From contig NZ_VTXI01000020.1 in NCBI RefSeq assembly GCF_013114545.1, positions 1 through 64,000 of the forward strand: a DNA stretch of 64,000 bases. The letters are read 5' to 3'. This document shows, piece by piece, positions 53,721 to 61,050 of the stretch. The position numbers and the translations under genes were made by a program. The notes beneath the pieces are model-generated. The model did not search any database. It was given only the letters and a program-made list of their open reading frames with translations, and was not told where the DNA came from. Source of the stretch: Vibrio sp. RE86 (GTDB lineage: Bacteria > Pseudomonadota > Gammaproteobacteria > Enterobacterales > Vibrionaceae). Numbering within the stretch: position 1 is the first letter of the stretch; each line of letters opens with the position of its first letter.

Positions 53721-54467
53721 ATGAAAAACTGGATTAAGGCTGCCGTTGCAGCTATCGCGCTTTCTGCTGCTACTGTTCAAGCTGCGACTGAGGTCAAAGT
53801 TGGCATGTCTGGACGCTATTTCCCATTCACGTTTGTTCAGCAAGATCAGCTGCAAGGTTTTGAAGTTGACCTTTGGGATGAGATCGGCAAACGCAACGAC
53901 TACAAAGTGGAATACGTAACAGCAAACTTTTCTGGTTTATTCGGTCTACTAGAAACAGGCCGTATTGATACAATCTCAAACCAGATCACTATGACTGATG
54001 CACGCAAAGCCAAATACCTATTTGCTGACCCGTATGTTGTCGATGGTGCACAAATTACCGTTCGTAAAGGTAACGAAGAGATTAAAAACGTAGAAGACCT
54101 AGCGGGTAAGACTGTTGCCGTTAACCTAGGTTCTAACTTTGAACAACTTCTGCGTGACTACGATAAAGATGGCAAGATCAACATCAAGACTTACGATACC
54201 GGTATCGAGCATGATGTTGCACTTGGCCGAGCTGACGCATTTATAATGGATCGACTATCAGCACTTGAGCTGATCAAAAAGACTGGCCTACCACTTCAAC
54301 TGGCGGGCGAACCGTTTGAAACGATCCAAAATGCTTGGCCATTTGTTGATAACGACAATGGCAAAAAGCTTCAAGCTGAAGTGAACAAAGCACTAGCAGA
54401 AATGCGTGCAGACGGCACTCTTGCGACAATCTCTGAGAAATGGTTTGGTGCTGATATCACTAAATAA
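53721..54467 (+). CDS. cystine-type ABC transporter substrate-binding protein
   Basis: This 248-residue periplasmic protein has a signal peptide (about 1-22, ending VQA) and the solute-binding family 3 fold. It resembles FliY/TcyJ: FEVDLWDEIG, the MTDARKAKYLFADPY block (about 94-108) and the C-terminal ISEKWFGADITK. Cystine is the best guess for the ligand; other polar amino acids are possible. ATG 53721 follows TGGAG. An internal hairpin (54521-54552) separates it from the permease gene, which would let it be made in excess. Confidence 0.85.
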   Translation: MKNWIKAAVAAIALSAATVQAATEVKVGMSGRYFPFTFVQQDQLQGFEVDLWDEIGKRNDYKVEYVTANFSGLFGLLETGRIDTISNQITMTDARKAKYLFADPYVVDGAQITVRKGNEEIKNVEDLAGKTVAVNLGSNFEQLLRDYDKDGKINIKTYDTGIEHDVALGRADAFIMDRLSALELIKKTGLPLQLAGEPFETIQNAWPFVDNDNGKKLQAEVNKALAEMRADGTLATISEKWFGADITK

Positions 54468-54520
54468 TGCTCAACATTGTTGTTTGCTAGCCCTATCTAA
54501 CTAAATATGGGCTACCTTTT

Positions 54521-54558
54521 AACCCACTGCTTTCCTTCCTTTGCAGTGGGTTTTGCTT
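54521..54558 (+). terminator. hairpin between binding-protein and permease genes
   Basis: AACCCACTGC / GCAGTGGGTT (54521-54530 with 54543-54552), 12-nt loop, then TTGCTTTTT. It probably attenuates transcription into the membrane genes. Confidence 0.8.
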
Positions 54559-54589
54559 TTTATTCTCGTGATTAAATGTGGGACACGTT

Positions 54590-55261
54590 ATGGGATTCGA
54601 TTTCAATTACATGCTAGGTCTGATGCCAATACTGCTTAAGTATCTTGGCACAACCATGGAAATGGCGACCTGGGGTTTGTTCTTTTCACTGATTTTATCC
54701 GTCATATTGGCGAATATCCGAGTGTTTCGCGTCCCAGTTCTCGATCAACTAAGTCAGCTTTACATCAGCTTTTTCCGTGGCACGCCCCTGCTCGTTCAGC
54801 TGTTTCTCCTTTATTACGGCTTACCGCAAATCTTCCCATTTTTAGTCGGTCTTGATGCCTTTGGCGCCGCCGTGATTGGTTTAACACTCCATTTCGCCGC
54901 CTATATGGCAGAAAGCATTCGAGCAGCCATAATCGGAATTGATCGTAGCCAGATGGAAGCAAGCCTTTCTGTGGGTATGACAACGCCACAAGCGATGCGT
55001 CGAGTGATTTTACCGCAAGCAACGCGTGTCGCACTGCCATCATTGATGAACTACTTTATCGACATGATTAAATCGACTTCATTGGCATTTACGCTTGGAG
55101 TGGCAGAGATTATGGCTAAAGCTCAAATGGAAGCCTCTTCTAGTTTCCGTTTCTTCGAAGCATTTTTGGCGGTCGCACTTATCTATTGGGGTGTGGTCGT
55201 GATTCTGACTCGCGTTCAAATCTGGGCTGAAGCAAAACTGAACAAGGCATACGTACGATGA
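54590..55261 (+). CDS. amino-acid (cystine-type) ABC transporter permease
   Basis: This 223-residue inner-membrane permease has about five membrane segments and the polar amino-acid EAA loop (about 125-144: SQMEASLSVGMTTPQAMRRVILPQA). It also has the family FFRGTPLLVQLFLLYYGLP (about 60-78). It resembles TcyL/YecS. The ATG at 54590 is preferred to the GTG at 54578. The stop overlaps the ATPase start by 4 bp. Confidence 0.88.
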   Translation: MGFDFNYMLGLMPILLKYLGTTMEMATWGLFFSLILSVILANIRVFRVPVLDQLSQLYISFFRGTPLLVQLFLLYYGLPQIFPFLVGLDAFGAAVIGLTLHFAAYMAESIRAAIIGIDRSQMEASLSVGMTTPQAMRRVILPQATRVALPSLMNYFIDMIKSTSLAFTLGVAEIMAKAQMEASSSFRFFEAFLAVALIYWGVVVILTRVQIWAEAKLNKAYVR

Positions 55262-55995
55262 TCAAACTCGATAATATTCATAAACGCTTTGGCGATACAG
55301 AAGTCTTAAAAGGCATTGACCTTGAGATCAATCAAGGTGAAATCATCGTGATTATCGGTTCAAGTGGAACCGGTAAGTCAACACTACTTCGCACCGTCAA
55401 TTTTCTTGAGAATGCCGATAAAGGCGTGATCACAATTGATGATGTCAGTGTCGATACAGAAAAACACACCAAAGCAGAAGTGCTCGCACTGCGTCGTAAG
55501 ACAGGGTTTGTTTTCCAAAACTACGCGCTCTTTGCCCATATGACAGCAAGACAGAATATTGCTGAGGGTCTGATTACTGTGCGAGGTTGGAAAAAAACCG
55601 ATGCCCTAGCCCGTGCACAAGAGATTCTGGATGACATTGGCCTTGAGGATAAGGGCGATAGTTATCCAGCGGCTCTCTCCGGCGGTCAACAACAGCGTGT
55701 GGGTATTGGTCGTGCAATGGCACTGCAGCCAGAACTGCTGCTATTTGATGAACCAACATCGGCTCTTGATCCAGAATGGGTGGGAGAAGTTCTTAATTTA
55801 ATGAAGGACTTAGCAACTAAGCACCAAACCATGTTGGTGGTTACTCATGAAATGCAATTTGCCAAAGAGGTCGCCGATCGCGTGATCTTTATGGCTGAAG
55901 GCAACATCGTCGAGCAAGGCTCTCCACAGGATATCTTCGGTAATCCACAGGATCCTCGCTTACAGAAGTTCCTTCGACAAGTCGGTGCTGAGTAA
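55258..55995 (+). CDS. amino-acid (cystine-type) ABC transporter ATP-binding protein
   Basis: This 245-residue ATPase has Walker A GSSGTGKS (34-41), signature LSGGQQQR (about 139-146), Walker B LLLFDEPTSALDP (about 160-172) and the switch His in VVTHEMQFA (about 196-204). It resembles TcyN/YecC and powers the importer of the two preceding genes. It overlaps the permease gene by 4 bp and is the last gene of the unit. Confidence 0.9.
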   Translation: MIKLDNIHKRFGDTEVLKGIDLEINQGEIIVIIGSSGTGKSTLLRTVNFLENADKGVITIDDVSVDTEKHTKAEVLALRRKTGFVFQNYALFAHMTARQNIAEGLITVRGWKKTDALARAQEILDDIGLEDKGDSYPAALSGGQQQRVGIGRAMALQPELLLFDEPTSALDPEWVGEVLNLMKDLATKHQTMLVVTHEMQFAKEVADRVIFMAEGNIVEQGSPQDIFGNPQDPRLQKFLRQVGAE

Positions 55996-56007
55996 AGATC
56001 AAACAAG

Positions 56008-56050
56008 AGGATCGATCGATCCTTGAGATTTTGCTCACACTACGTATAAT
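56008..56050 (+). promoter_or_regulatory. rpmH promoter P1 with GATC palindrome
   Basis: TTGAGA (56023-56028), 16-bp spacer, TATAAT (56045-56050). Its -35 abuts AGGATCGATCGATCCT (56008-56023), a perfect palindrome with three contiguous GATC sites, which could link it to Dam methylation. Confidence 0.65.
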
Positions 56051-56103
56051 CGCTCGGCCGGAATTTTAGACTCATATTCACCTATTTAACTGTCGCTCAA
56101 AGA

Positions 56104-56132
56104 TTGACAGTTTATGTGACTGTGATTACAAT
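56104..56132 (+). promoter_or_regulatory. rpmH promoter P2
   Basis: TTGACA (56104-56109), 17-bp spacer, TACAAT (56127-56132): a strong sigma-70 promoter about 115 bp before rpmH. Confidence 0.8.
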
Positions 56133-56246
56133 TCCGCCTCTTTGTTGAGAGGCGTCGGTTATGTCCTCTTTATATATAAAGAAGACGTTAATGCCCACGC
56201 CGGGTTAACATTGACCTAAAACTACTGATCAGTAAAGGTAATTATC

Positions 56247-56381
56247 ATGAAACGCACTTTTCAACCTTCAGTTCTAAAGCGCAAGCGTACACACGGTTTC
56301 CGTGCACGTATGGCTACTAAGAACGGTCGTGCAACAATCAACGCACGTCGTGCTAAAGGCCGTAAGCGTCTTTCTAAGTAA
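56247..56381 (+). CDS. rpmH: 50S ribosomal protein L34
   Basis: This 44-residue, very basic protein is ribosomal protein L34 (MKRTFQPSVLKRKR ... RRAKGRKRLSK). The length is standard. It has two promoters upstream and is followed 12 bp later by rnpA, the usual pair. Confidence 0.97.
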   Translation: MKRTFQPSVLKRKRTHGFRARMATKNGRATINARRAKGRKRLSK

Positions 56382-56393
56382 TCTTCGATTATT

Positions 56394-56750
56394 TTGAATA
56401 CGTACGCGTTCAATCGGGAGTTACGCTTGTTAACTCCCGAGCATTATCAAAATGTCTTTCAGCAAGCTCATCGAGCTGGCTCTCCTCATTTCACCATCAT
56501 TGCTCGTAAAAATAGCCTATCTCATCCTCGACTAGGTTTAGCCGTCCCAAAGAAACAGATTAAAACCGCAGTAGGTCGTAATCGTTTTAAGCGCCTTGCA
56601 CGTGAAAGCTTTCGTAACAATCAACACCAACTTGCTCACAAAGATTTTGTTGTTATTGCCAAGAAAAGCGCGCAAGATCTAAGCAATGAAGAAATTTTCA
56701 AATTGTTTGATAAATTATGGCAGCGCCTGTCTCGCCCCTCACGCGGGTAA
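56394..56750 (+). CDS. rnpA: ribonuclease P protein component
   Basis: RnpA binds the RNase P RNA and helps process tRNA 5' ends. The 118-residue basic protein has the family motif GRNRFKRLARESFR (about 62-75). The start is TTG at 56394; no nearby ATG gives the expected N-terminus. It follows rpmH by 12 bp. Its last 34 bases overlap yidD in another frame, a known overlap in this operon. Confidence 0.95.
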   Translation: MNTYAFNRELRLLTPEHYQNVFQQAHRAGSPHFTIIARKNSLSHPRLGLAVPKKQIKTAVGRNRFKRLARESFRNNQHQLAHKDFVVIAKKSAQDLSNEEIFKLFDKLWQRLSRPSRG

Positions 56751-56980
56751 CAATCGGCTTAGTTCGATTCTATCAAGGTTTTATTAGTCCAATTCTTGGG
56801 CCACGTTGTCGTTTTTCCCCAACTTGCTCCTCTTATGCCATAGAAGCGTTGAAAGCTCACGGTTTTGTAAAAGGGTGTTGGTTATCAAGCAAACGTCTAT
56901 TAAAATGCAACCCTTTAAATAAGAAGGGTTGGACATACGATCCCGTACCACCAGTCCAACAACAAGACAGAGATAAATAA
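56717..56980 (+). CDS. yidD: membrane protein insertion efficiency factor YidD
   Basis: YidD assists YidC-dependent membrane insertion. The 87-residue protein has the family block ISPILGPRCRFSPTCSSYAIEAL (its Cys residues at about 31 and 37) and an amphipathic N-terminal helix. It starts inside the end of rnpA and ends 2 bp before yidC. Confidence 0.93.
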   Translation: MAAPVSPLTRVTIGLVRFYQGFISPILGPRCRFSPTCSSYAIEALKAHGFVKGCWLSSKRLLKCNPLNKKGWTYDPVPPVQQQDRDK

Positions 56981-56982
56981 CG

Positions 56983-58605
56983 ATGGATTCTCAACGTAAT
57001 ATCCTGTTAATCGCGCTAGCACTGGTTTCTTTCCTATTGTTCCAACAATGGCAAGTTGCAAAGAATCCTACGCCTCAGTCGGTTGAACAGGCTCAATCAA
57101 GCAGTACTCTACCTGCCCCATCATTTGCCGACGAGCTAGATCCTGCGCCTGCGCAGCAACAAGCTTCAGCAAAAACAATTACCGTGACAACTGATGTATT
57201 GACTCTGTCGATTGATACGGTTGGTGGTGACGTTATTCACGCAGACCTTAATCAATACGCAAACGAGCTTGATTCAGAAGACCCATTTGTTCTTCTTAAA
57301 GACGAAACTGGTCACCAGTTCATTGCTCAAAGTGGTCTAGTTGGCCCACAAGGCATCGACCTAAGCAGCACGAACCGCCCTGCATACGCAGTAAGCGCAG
57401 ACAGCTTTACACTTGAAGACGGTCAAGATGAACTGCGTATCCCAATGACGTTTACTGCAAATGGTCTTGAATACACTAAGACGTTTGTAATGAAACGCGG
57501 CAGCTACGCGCTTGACGTTGAATACGACATCGTAAACAAATCTGGCAACAACGCGACATTTGGTATGTACGCACACCTTCGTCAAAACCTTCTTGACGCT
57601 GGTGGCAGCATCACAATGCCAACCTACCGCGGTGGTGCATACTCAACGGAAGATACTCGCTACAAGAAGTACAGCTTCGAAGACATGCAAGATCGCAACC
57701 TGTCTCTTAACCTAGCAGACGGTCAAGGTTGGGCAGCGATGATCCAGCACTACTTCGCGACAGCATGGATTCCACGCAACGAGCCAGGTACAAACCTTTA
57801 CACTCGCGTGATTGGTAACCTTGGTGATATCGGTGTGCGCATGCCAAACAAAACCATCGCTGATGGTGATACGGCAAACTTCAAAGCAACACTATGGGTA
57901 GGTCCTAAACTTCAGTCAGAAATGGCGGAAGTCGCACCAAACCTAGACCTAGTAGTGGACTACGGCTGGCTATGGTTCATCGCGAAACCACTGCACACGC
58001 TACTGTCGTTCATTCAGGGCATCGTGTCTAACTGGGGTATCGCAATCATCTGTCTGACCTTTATCGTTCGTGGTGCAATGTACCCACTGACTAAAGCTCA
58101 GTACACCTCTATGGCGAAAATGCGTATGCTTCAGCCTAAGCTGCAAGCAATGCGCGAGCGTATCGGTGATGACCGCCAGCGTATGAGCCAAGAAATGATG
58201 GAACTGTACAAGAAAGAGAAAGTAAACCCACTAGGTGGCTGTCTTCCTCTAATTCTACAGATGCCAATCTTCATCGCTCTATACTGGGCACTGATGGAAT
58301 CTGTTGAGCTACGTCACTCTCCATTCTTCGGTTGGATCACTGACCTTTCAGCGCAAGACCCTTACTACATCTTGCCACTGCTGATGGGTGCTTCAATGTT
58401 TATGATCCAGAAGATGAGCCCAACGACGGTAACGGATCCAATGCAGCAGAAGATCATGACCTTTATGCCGGTTATGTTTACTTTCTTCTTCCTGTTCTTC
58501 CCATCAGGTTTGGTTCTTTACTGGCTAGTATCGAACGTCGTGACGCTAATTCAACAGTCGCTTATCTACAAAGCACTGGAGAAAAAAGGTCTACATTCAA
58601 AGTAA
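56983..58605 (+). CDS. yidC: membrane protein insertase YidC
   Basis: YidC inserts and folds inner-membrane proteins, alone or with Sec. The 540-residue protein has an N-terminal membrane segment (about 5-20), a large periplasmic domain (about 55-325) and five C-terminal membrane segments. The conserved arginine lies in FIVRGAMYPLT near residue 361-371. It ends the rpmH-rnpA-yidD-yidC operon, with a terminator after it. Confidence 0.97.
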   Translation: MDSQRNILLIALALVSFLLFQQWQVAKNPTPQSVEQAQSSSTLPAPSFADELDPAPAQQQASAKTITVTTDVLTLSIDTVGGDVIHADLNQYANELDSEDPFVLLKDETGHQFIAQSGLVGPQGIDLSSTNRPAYAVSADSFTLEDGQDELRIPMTFTANGLEYTKTFVMKRGSYALDVEYDIVNKSGNNATFGMYAHLRQNLLDAGGSITMPTYRGGAYSTEDTRYKKYSFEDMQDRNLSLNLADGQGWAAMIQHYFATAWIPRNEPGTNLYTRVIGNLGDIGVRMPNKTIADGDTANFKATLWVGPKLQSEMAEVAPNLDLVVDYGWLWFIAKPLHTLLSFIQGIVSNWGIAIICLTFIVRGAMYPLTKAQYTSMAKMRMLQPKLQAMRERIGDDRQRMSQEMMELYKKEKVNPLGGCLPLILQMPIFIALYWALMESVELRHSPFFGWITDLSAQDPYYILPLLMGASMFMIQKMSPTTVTDPMQQKIMTFMPVMFTFFFLFFPSGLVLYWLVSNVVTLIQQSLIYKALEKKGLHSK

Positions 58606-58626
58606 CCTTTTAGCGAAATAGATGAG

Positions 58627-58653
58627 AAAGGCGGCCAAAAGGTCGCCTTTTTT
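58627..58653 (+). terminator. terminator after yidC
   Basis: AAAGGCGGCC / GGTCGCCTTT (58627-58636 with 58641-58650, one G-T pair), AAAA loop, T tract. Confidence 0.88.
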
Positions 58654-58726
58654 ATTTGAGCTGATTACAATTCATCACAATATTGATTTGCCGCTAGATG
58701 GCACTAAGAAATAAGCAGGCACTACT

Positions 58727-60088
58727 ATGACAACTGATACCATTGTTGCACAGGCAACCGCCCCAGGACGTGGTGGCGTGGGCATTATCCGAGTATCTGG
58801 CCCACTTGCGTCTAAAGTCGCCCAAGAAGTGACAGGTAAAGAGCTGCGTCCTCGTTACGCGGAATACCTACCATTCACCCAAGAAGATGGCAGCCAAATT
58901 GACCAAGGCATTGCCCTTTACTTCCCAAATCCGCACTCATTCACAGGTGAAGATGTCTTAGAACTTCAGGGCCACGGTGGTCCTGTTGTTATGGACATGC
59001 TGGTTAAGCGTATCTTAAAAATATCAGGGGTGCGCACCGCTCGCCCAGGTGAATTCTCAGAGCGCGCATTCCTCAATGACAAACTCGATCTCGCGCAGGC
59101 TGAAGCTATTGCTGACTTAATTGATGCGAGCTCTGAAGAAGCCGCTAAATCGGCCCTACAGTCACTGCAAGGCGCATTTTCAGGTCGTATCAATACCCTA
59201 GTCGAATCGCTTATCCATCTTCGTATCTATGTCGAAGCAGCCATCGACTTTCCTGAAGAAGAGATCGACTTCTTAGCCGATGGTAAAGTCGCTGGCGACT
59301 TGCAAAGCATCATTGATAACCTTGCCGCAGTGCGCCAAGAAGCCAACCAAGGCGCAATTATGCGTGAAGGGATGAAAGTCGTTATCGCAGGTCGCCCAAA
59401 TGCGGGTAAATCCAGCTTGCTCAACGCTCTGTCAGGCAAAGAGTCCGCGATTGTGACCGATATTGCAGGCACAACCCGTGATGTCCTGCGCGAACATATT
59501 CATATAGATGGTATGCCTCTCCATATTATTGACACGGCAGGCCTGCGTGACGCATCAGATGAAGTAGAAAAAATTGGTATCGAGCGTGCTTGGGATGAAA
59601 TTGCTCAAGCCGACCGAGTGCTATTTATGGTTGATGGCACGACAACTGATGCCACCGATCCAAAAGAGATTTGGCCAGACTTTGTTGATCGACTACCAAA
59701 CAATATCGGCATGACAGTGATCCGCAATAAAGCAGATCAAACCGGTGAAGATCTCGGTATCTGCCACGTCAATGATCCCACTCTCATCCGCCTGTCGGCA
59801 AAGACAGGCCAAGGGGTTGAATCACTTCGTACTCACCTAAAAGAGTGCATGGGCTTTGCTGGTGGCAATGAAGGTGGCTTTATGGCTCGACGCCGCCACC
59901 TAGAGGCACTAGAGAAAGCGGCAGAACACTTAGACATCGGTCAGCAGCAACTGGAAGGTTATATGGCTGGGGAAATTCTCGCAGAAGAGCTTCGCATCAC
60001 TCAGCAGCATTTGAGTGAGATTACCGGTGAATTCAGCTCTGATGATTTGCTCGGTCGAATCTTCTCTTCTTTCTGTATCGGTAAATAA
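58727..60088 (+). CDS. mnmE: tRNA uridine-5-carboxymethylaminomethyl GTPase MnmE
   Basis: MnmE, with MnmG, modifies the wobble uridine of certain tRNAs. The 453-residue GTPase has an N-terminal THF-binding domain (1 to about 118), a helical domain, and the inserted G domain with GRPNAGKS (222-229), the DIAGTTRD switch and DTAG. It ends with the essential C-terminal FCIGK. Its partner mnmG lies across oriC. Confidence 0.97.
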   Translation: MTTDTIVAQATAPGRGGVGIIRVSGPLASKVAQEVTGKELRPRYAEYLPFTQEDGSQIDQGIALYFPNPHSFTGEDVLELQGHGGPVVMDMLVKRILKISGVRTARPGEFSERAFLNDKLDLAQAEAIADLIDASSEEAAKSALQSLQGAFSGRINTLVESLIHLRIYVEAAIDFPEEEIDFLADGKVAGDLQSIIDNLAAVRQEANQGAIMREGMKVVIAGRPNAGKSSLLNALSGKESAIVTDIAGTTRDVLREHIHIDGMPLHIIDTAGLRDASDEVEKIGIERAWDEIAQADRVLFMVDGTTTDATDPKEIWPDFVDRLPNNIGMTVIRNKADQTGEDLGICHVNDPTLIRLSAKTGQGVESLRTHLKECMGFAGGNEGGFMARRRHLEALEKAAEHLDIGQQQLEGYMAGEILAEELRITQQHLSEITGEFSSDDLLGRIFSSFCIGK

Positions 60089-60095
60089 CACTAAC

Positions 60096-60122
60096 AGCGC
60101 GGCTATCATGCCGCGCTTTTTT
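60096..60122 (+). terminator. terminator after mnmE
   Basis: AGCGCGGC / GCCGCGCT (60096-60103 with 60110-60117), 6-nt loop, T tract, just before mioC. Confidence 0.88.
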
Positions 60123-60140
60123 ATTCGAAAAGGAATCGAA

Positions 60141-60575
60141 ATGATCCACATTATTACAGGTAGCACGCTCGGTGGTGCAGAATACGTTGGCGATCACCTT
60201 AGTGACCTCCTGATTGAAGAAGGCTTTGAAACCACCATCCACAACCAACCAGAGCTCTCTGAAATCGACAATCAGGGGACTTGGTTACTGATCACATCAA
60301 CGCATGGTGCCGGTGAGTATCCAGACAACATTCAAAACTTCATTCAAGCTTTGCAGAACACACCACCAAAAATGAGCGATGTAAAATACGCGACCATTGC
60401 AATAGGTGACTCAAGCTATGACACCTTCTGTGCCGCAGGTCTTCATGCTCACGACCTGTTAACAGACATTGGCGCAACGGCCATTGCAGAATGCCTTACT
60501 ATCGATGTCCTCAAGCACGATGTGCCTGAAGATGCAGCTGAAGAGTGGTTAAAAGGGCACATGGAACGCTTCTAA
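60141..60575 (+). CDS. mioC: FMN-binding flavodoxin-like protein MioC
   Basis: MioC is a small flavodoxin-fold protein encoded next to oriC. The 144-residue product has the FMN phosphate loop GSTLGGAE (7-14), THGAGEYPDN and the IGDSSYDTFC segment. The open frame extends back into mnmE, but ATG 60141 with AAAGGAA gives the right length. In E. coli mioC transcription runs into oriC; here a strong hairpin stops it. Confidence 0.94.
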   Translation: MIHIITGSTLGGAEYVGDHLSDLLIEEGFETTIHNQPELSEIDNQGTWLLITSTHGAGEYPDNIQNFIQALQNTPPKMSDVKYATIAIGDSSYDTFCAAGLHAHDLLTDIGATAIAECLTIDVLKHDVPEDAAEEWLKGHMERF

Positions 60576-60584
60576 ATACCTTCA

Positions 60585-60612
60585 AAGTGGCCAATCTATT
60601 GGCCACTTCTTC
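60585..60612 (+). terminator. terminator between mioC and oriC
   Basis: A perfect 10-bp stem AAGTGGCCAA / TTGGCCACTT (60585-60594 with 60599-60608), TCTA loop, T-rich after. It should shield the origin from mioC transcription. Confidence 0.88.
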
Positions 60613-60627
60613 CTACCTAGCTACAAA

Positions 60628-60940
60628 TGTGAATAACTTTCCTCGCTCCCACCTGAACTGTTTGCTCAAATATCAACCAAACCATCTGTGGATAAAATAT
60701 GATCTTTTCGGTGATTAACCTATAGTTATCCAAAGAACAACTCTGATCCTTTTTTCTCCCTGTGCATAACCATCGTTTTTGATCCCAGTTAATCCTCGTT
60801 CAGATCAAAACAAGATCACATGATATGATCGACTAAAGATCAATGATCTTGTTGATCATTTTCCAGTTATCCACAGAAACAAGCGATCCTAATAATAGAT
60901 CTAATAAAAGATCATATATATAGATCATAAATACATTAGT
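60628..60940 (+). other. replication origin of chromosome 1 (oriC)
   Basis: Five DnaA-box matches lie between mioC and mnmG: TGTGAATAA (60628-60636), TGTGGATAA (60687-60695), TTATCCAAA (60726-60734), TGTGCATAA (60771-60779) and a perfect TTATCCACA (60867-60875). Thirteen GATC sites fall in 60701-60926. Next to the last box, four tandem AT-rich units start with GATC at 60885, 60898, 60910 and 60923 (13, 12 and 13-bp period), the DNA unwinding element. Order and orientation match the E. coli origin. Confidence 0.95.
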
Positions 60941-61050
60941 CTTAGTCAGCCTGAAATGAAAAGAGTCAAAACCATTTTCTCTCACTTTGAAAGAAGGTAG
61001 AATATCGCTCCTTTTATCTGTCCAACTCTCTTGAATACCTGAGGTCGTTC

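Noticed and set aside
60015..60140. Longer mioC frame starting inside mnmE
   Set aside because: It overlaps the mnmE 3' end and the terminator; the family start and ribosome-binding site are at 60141.
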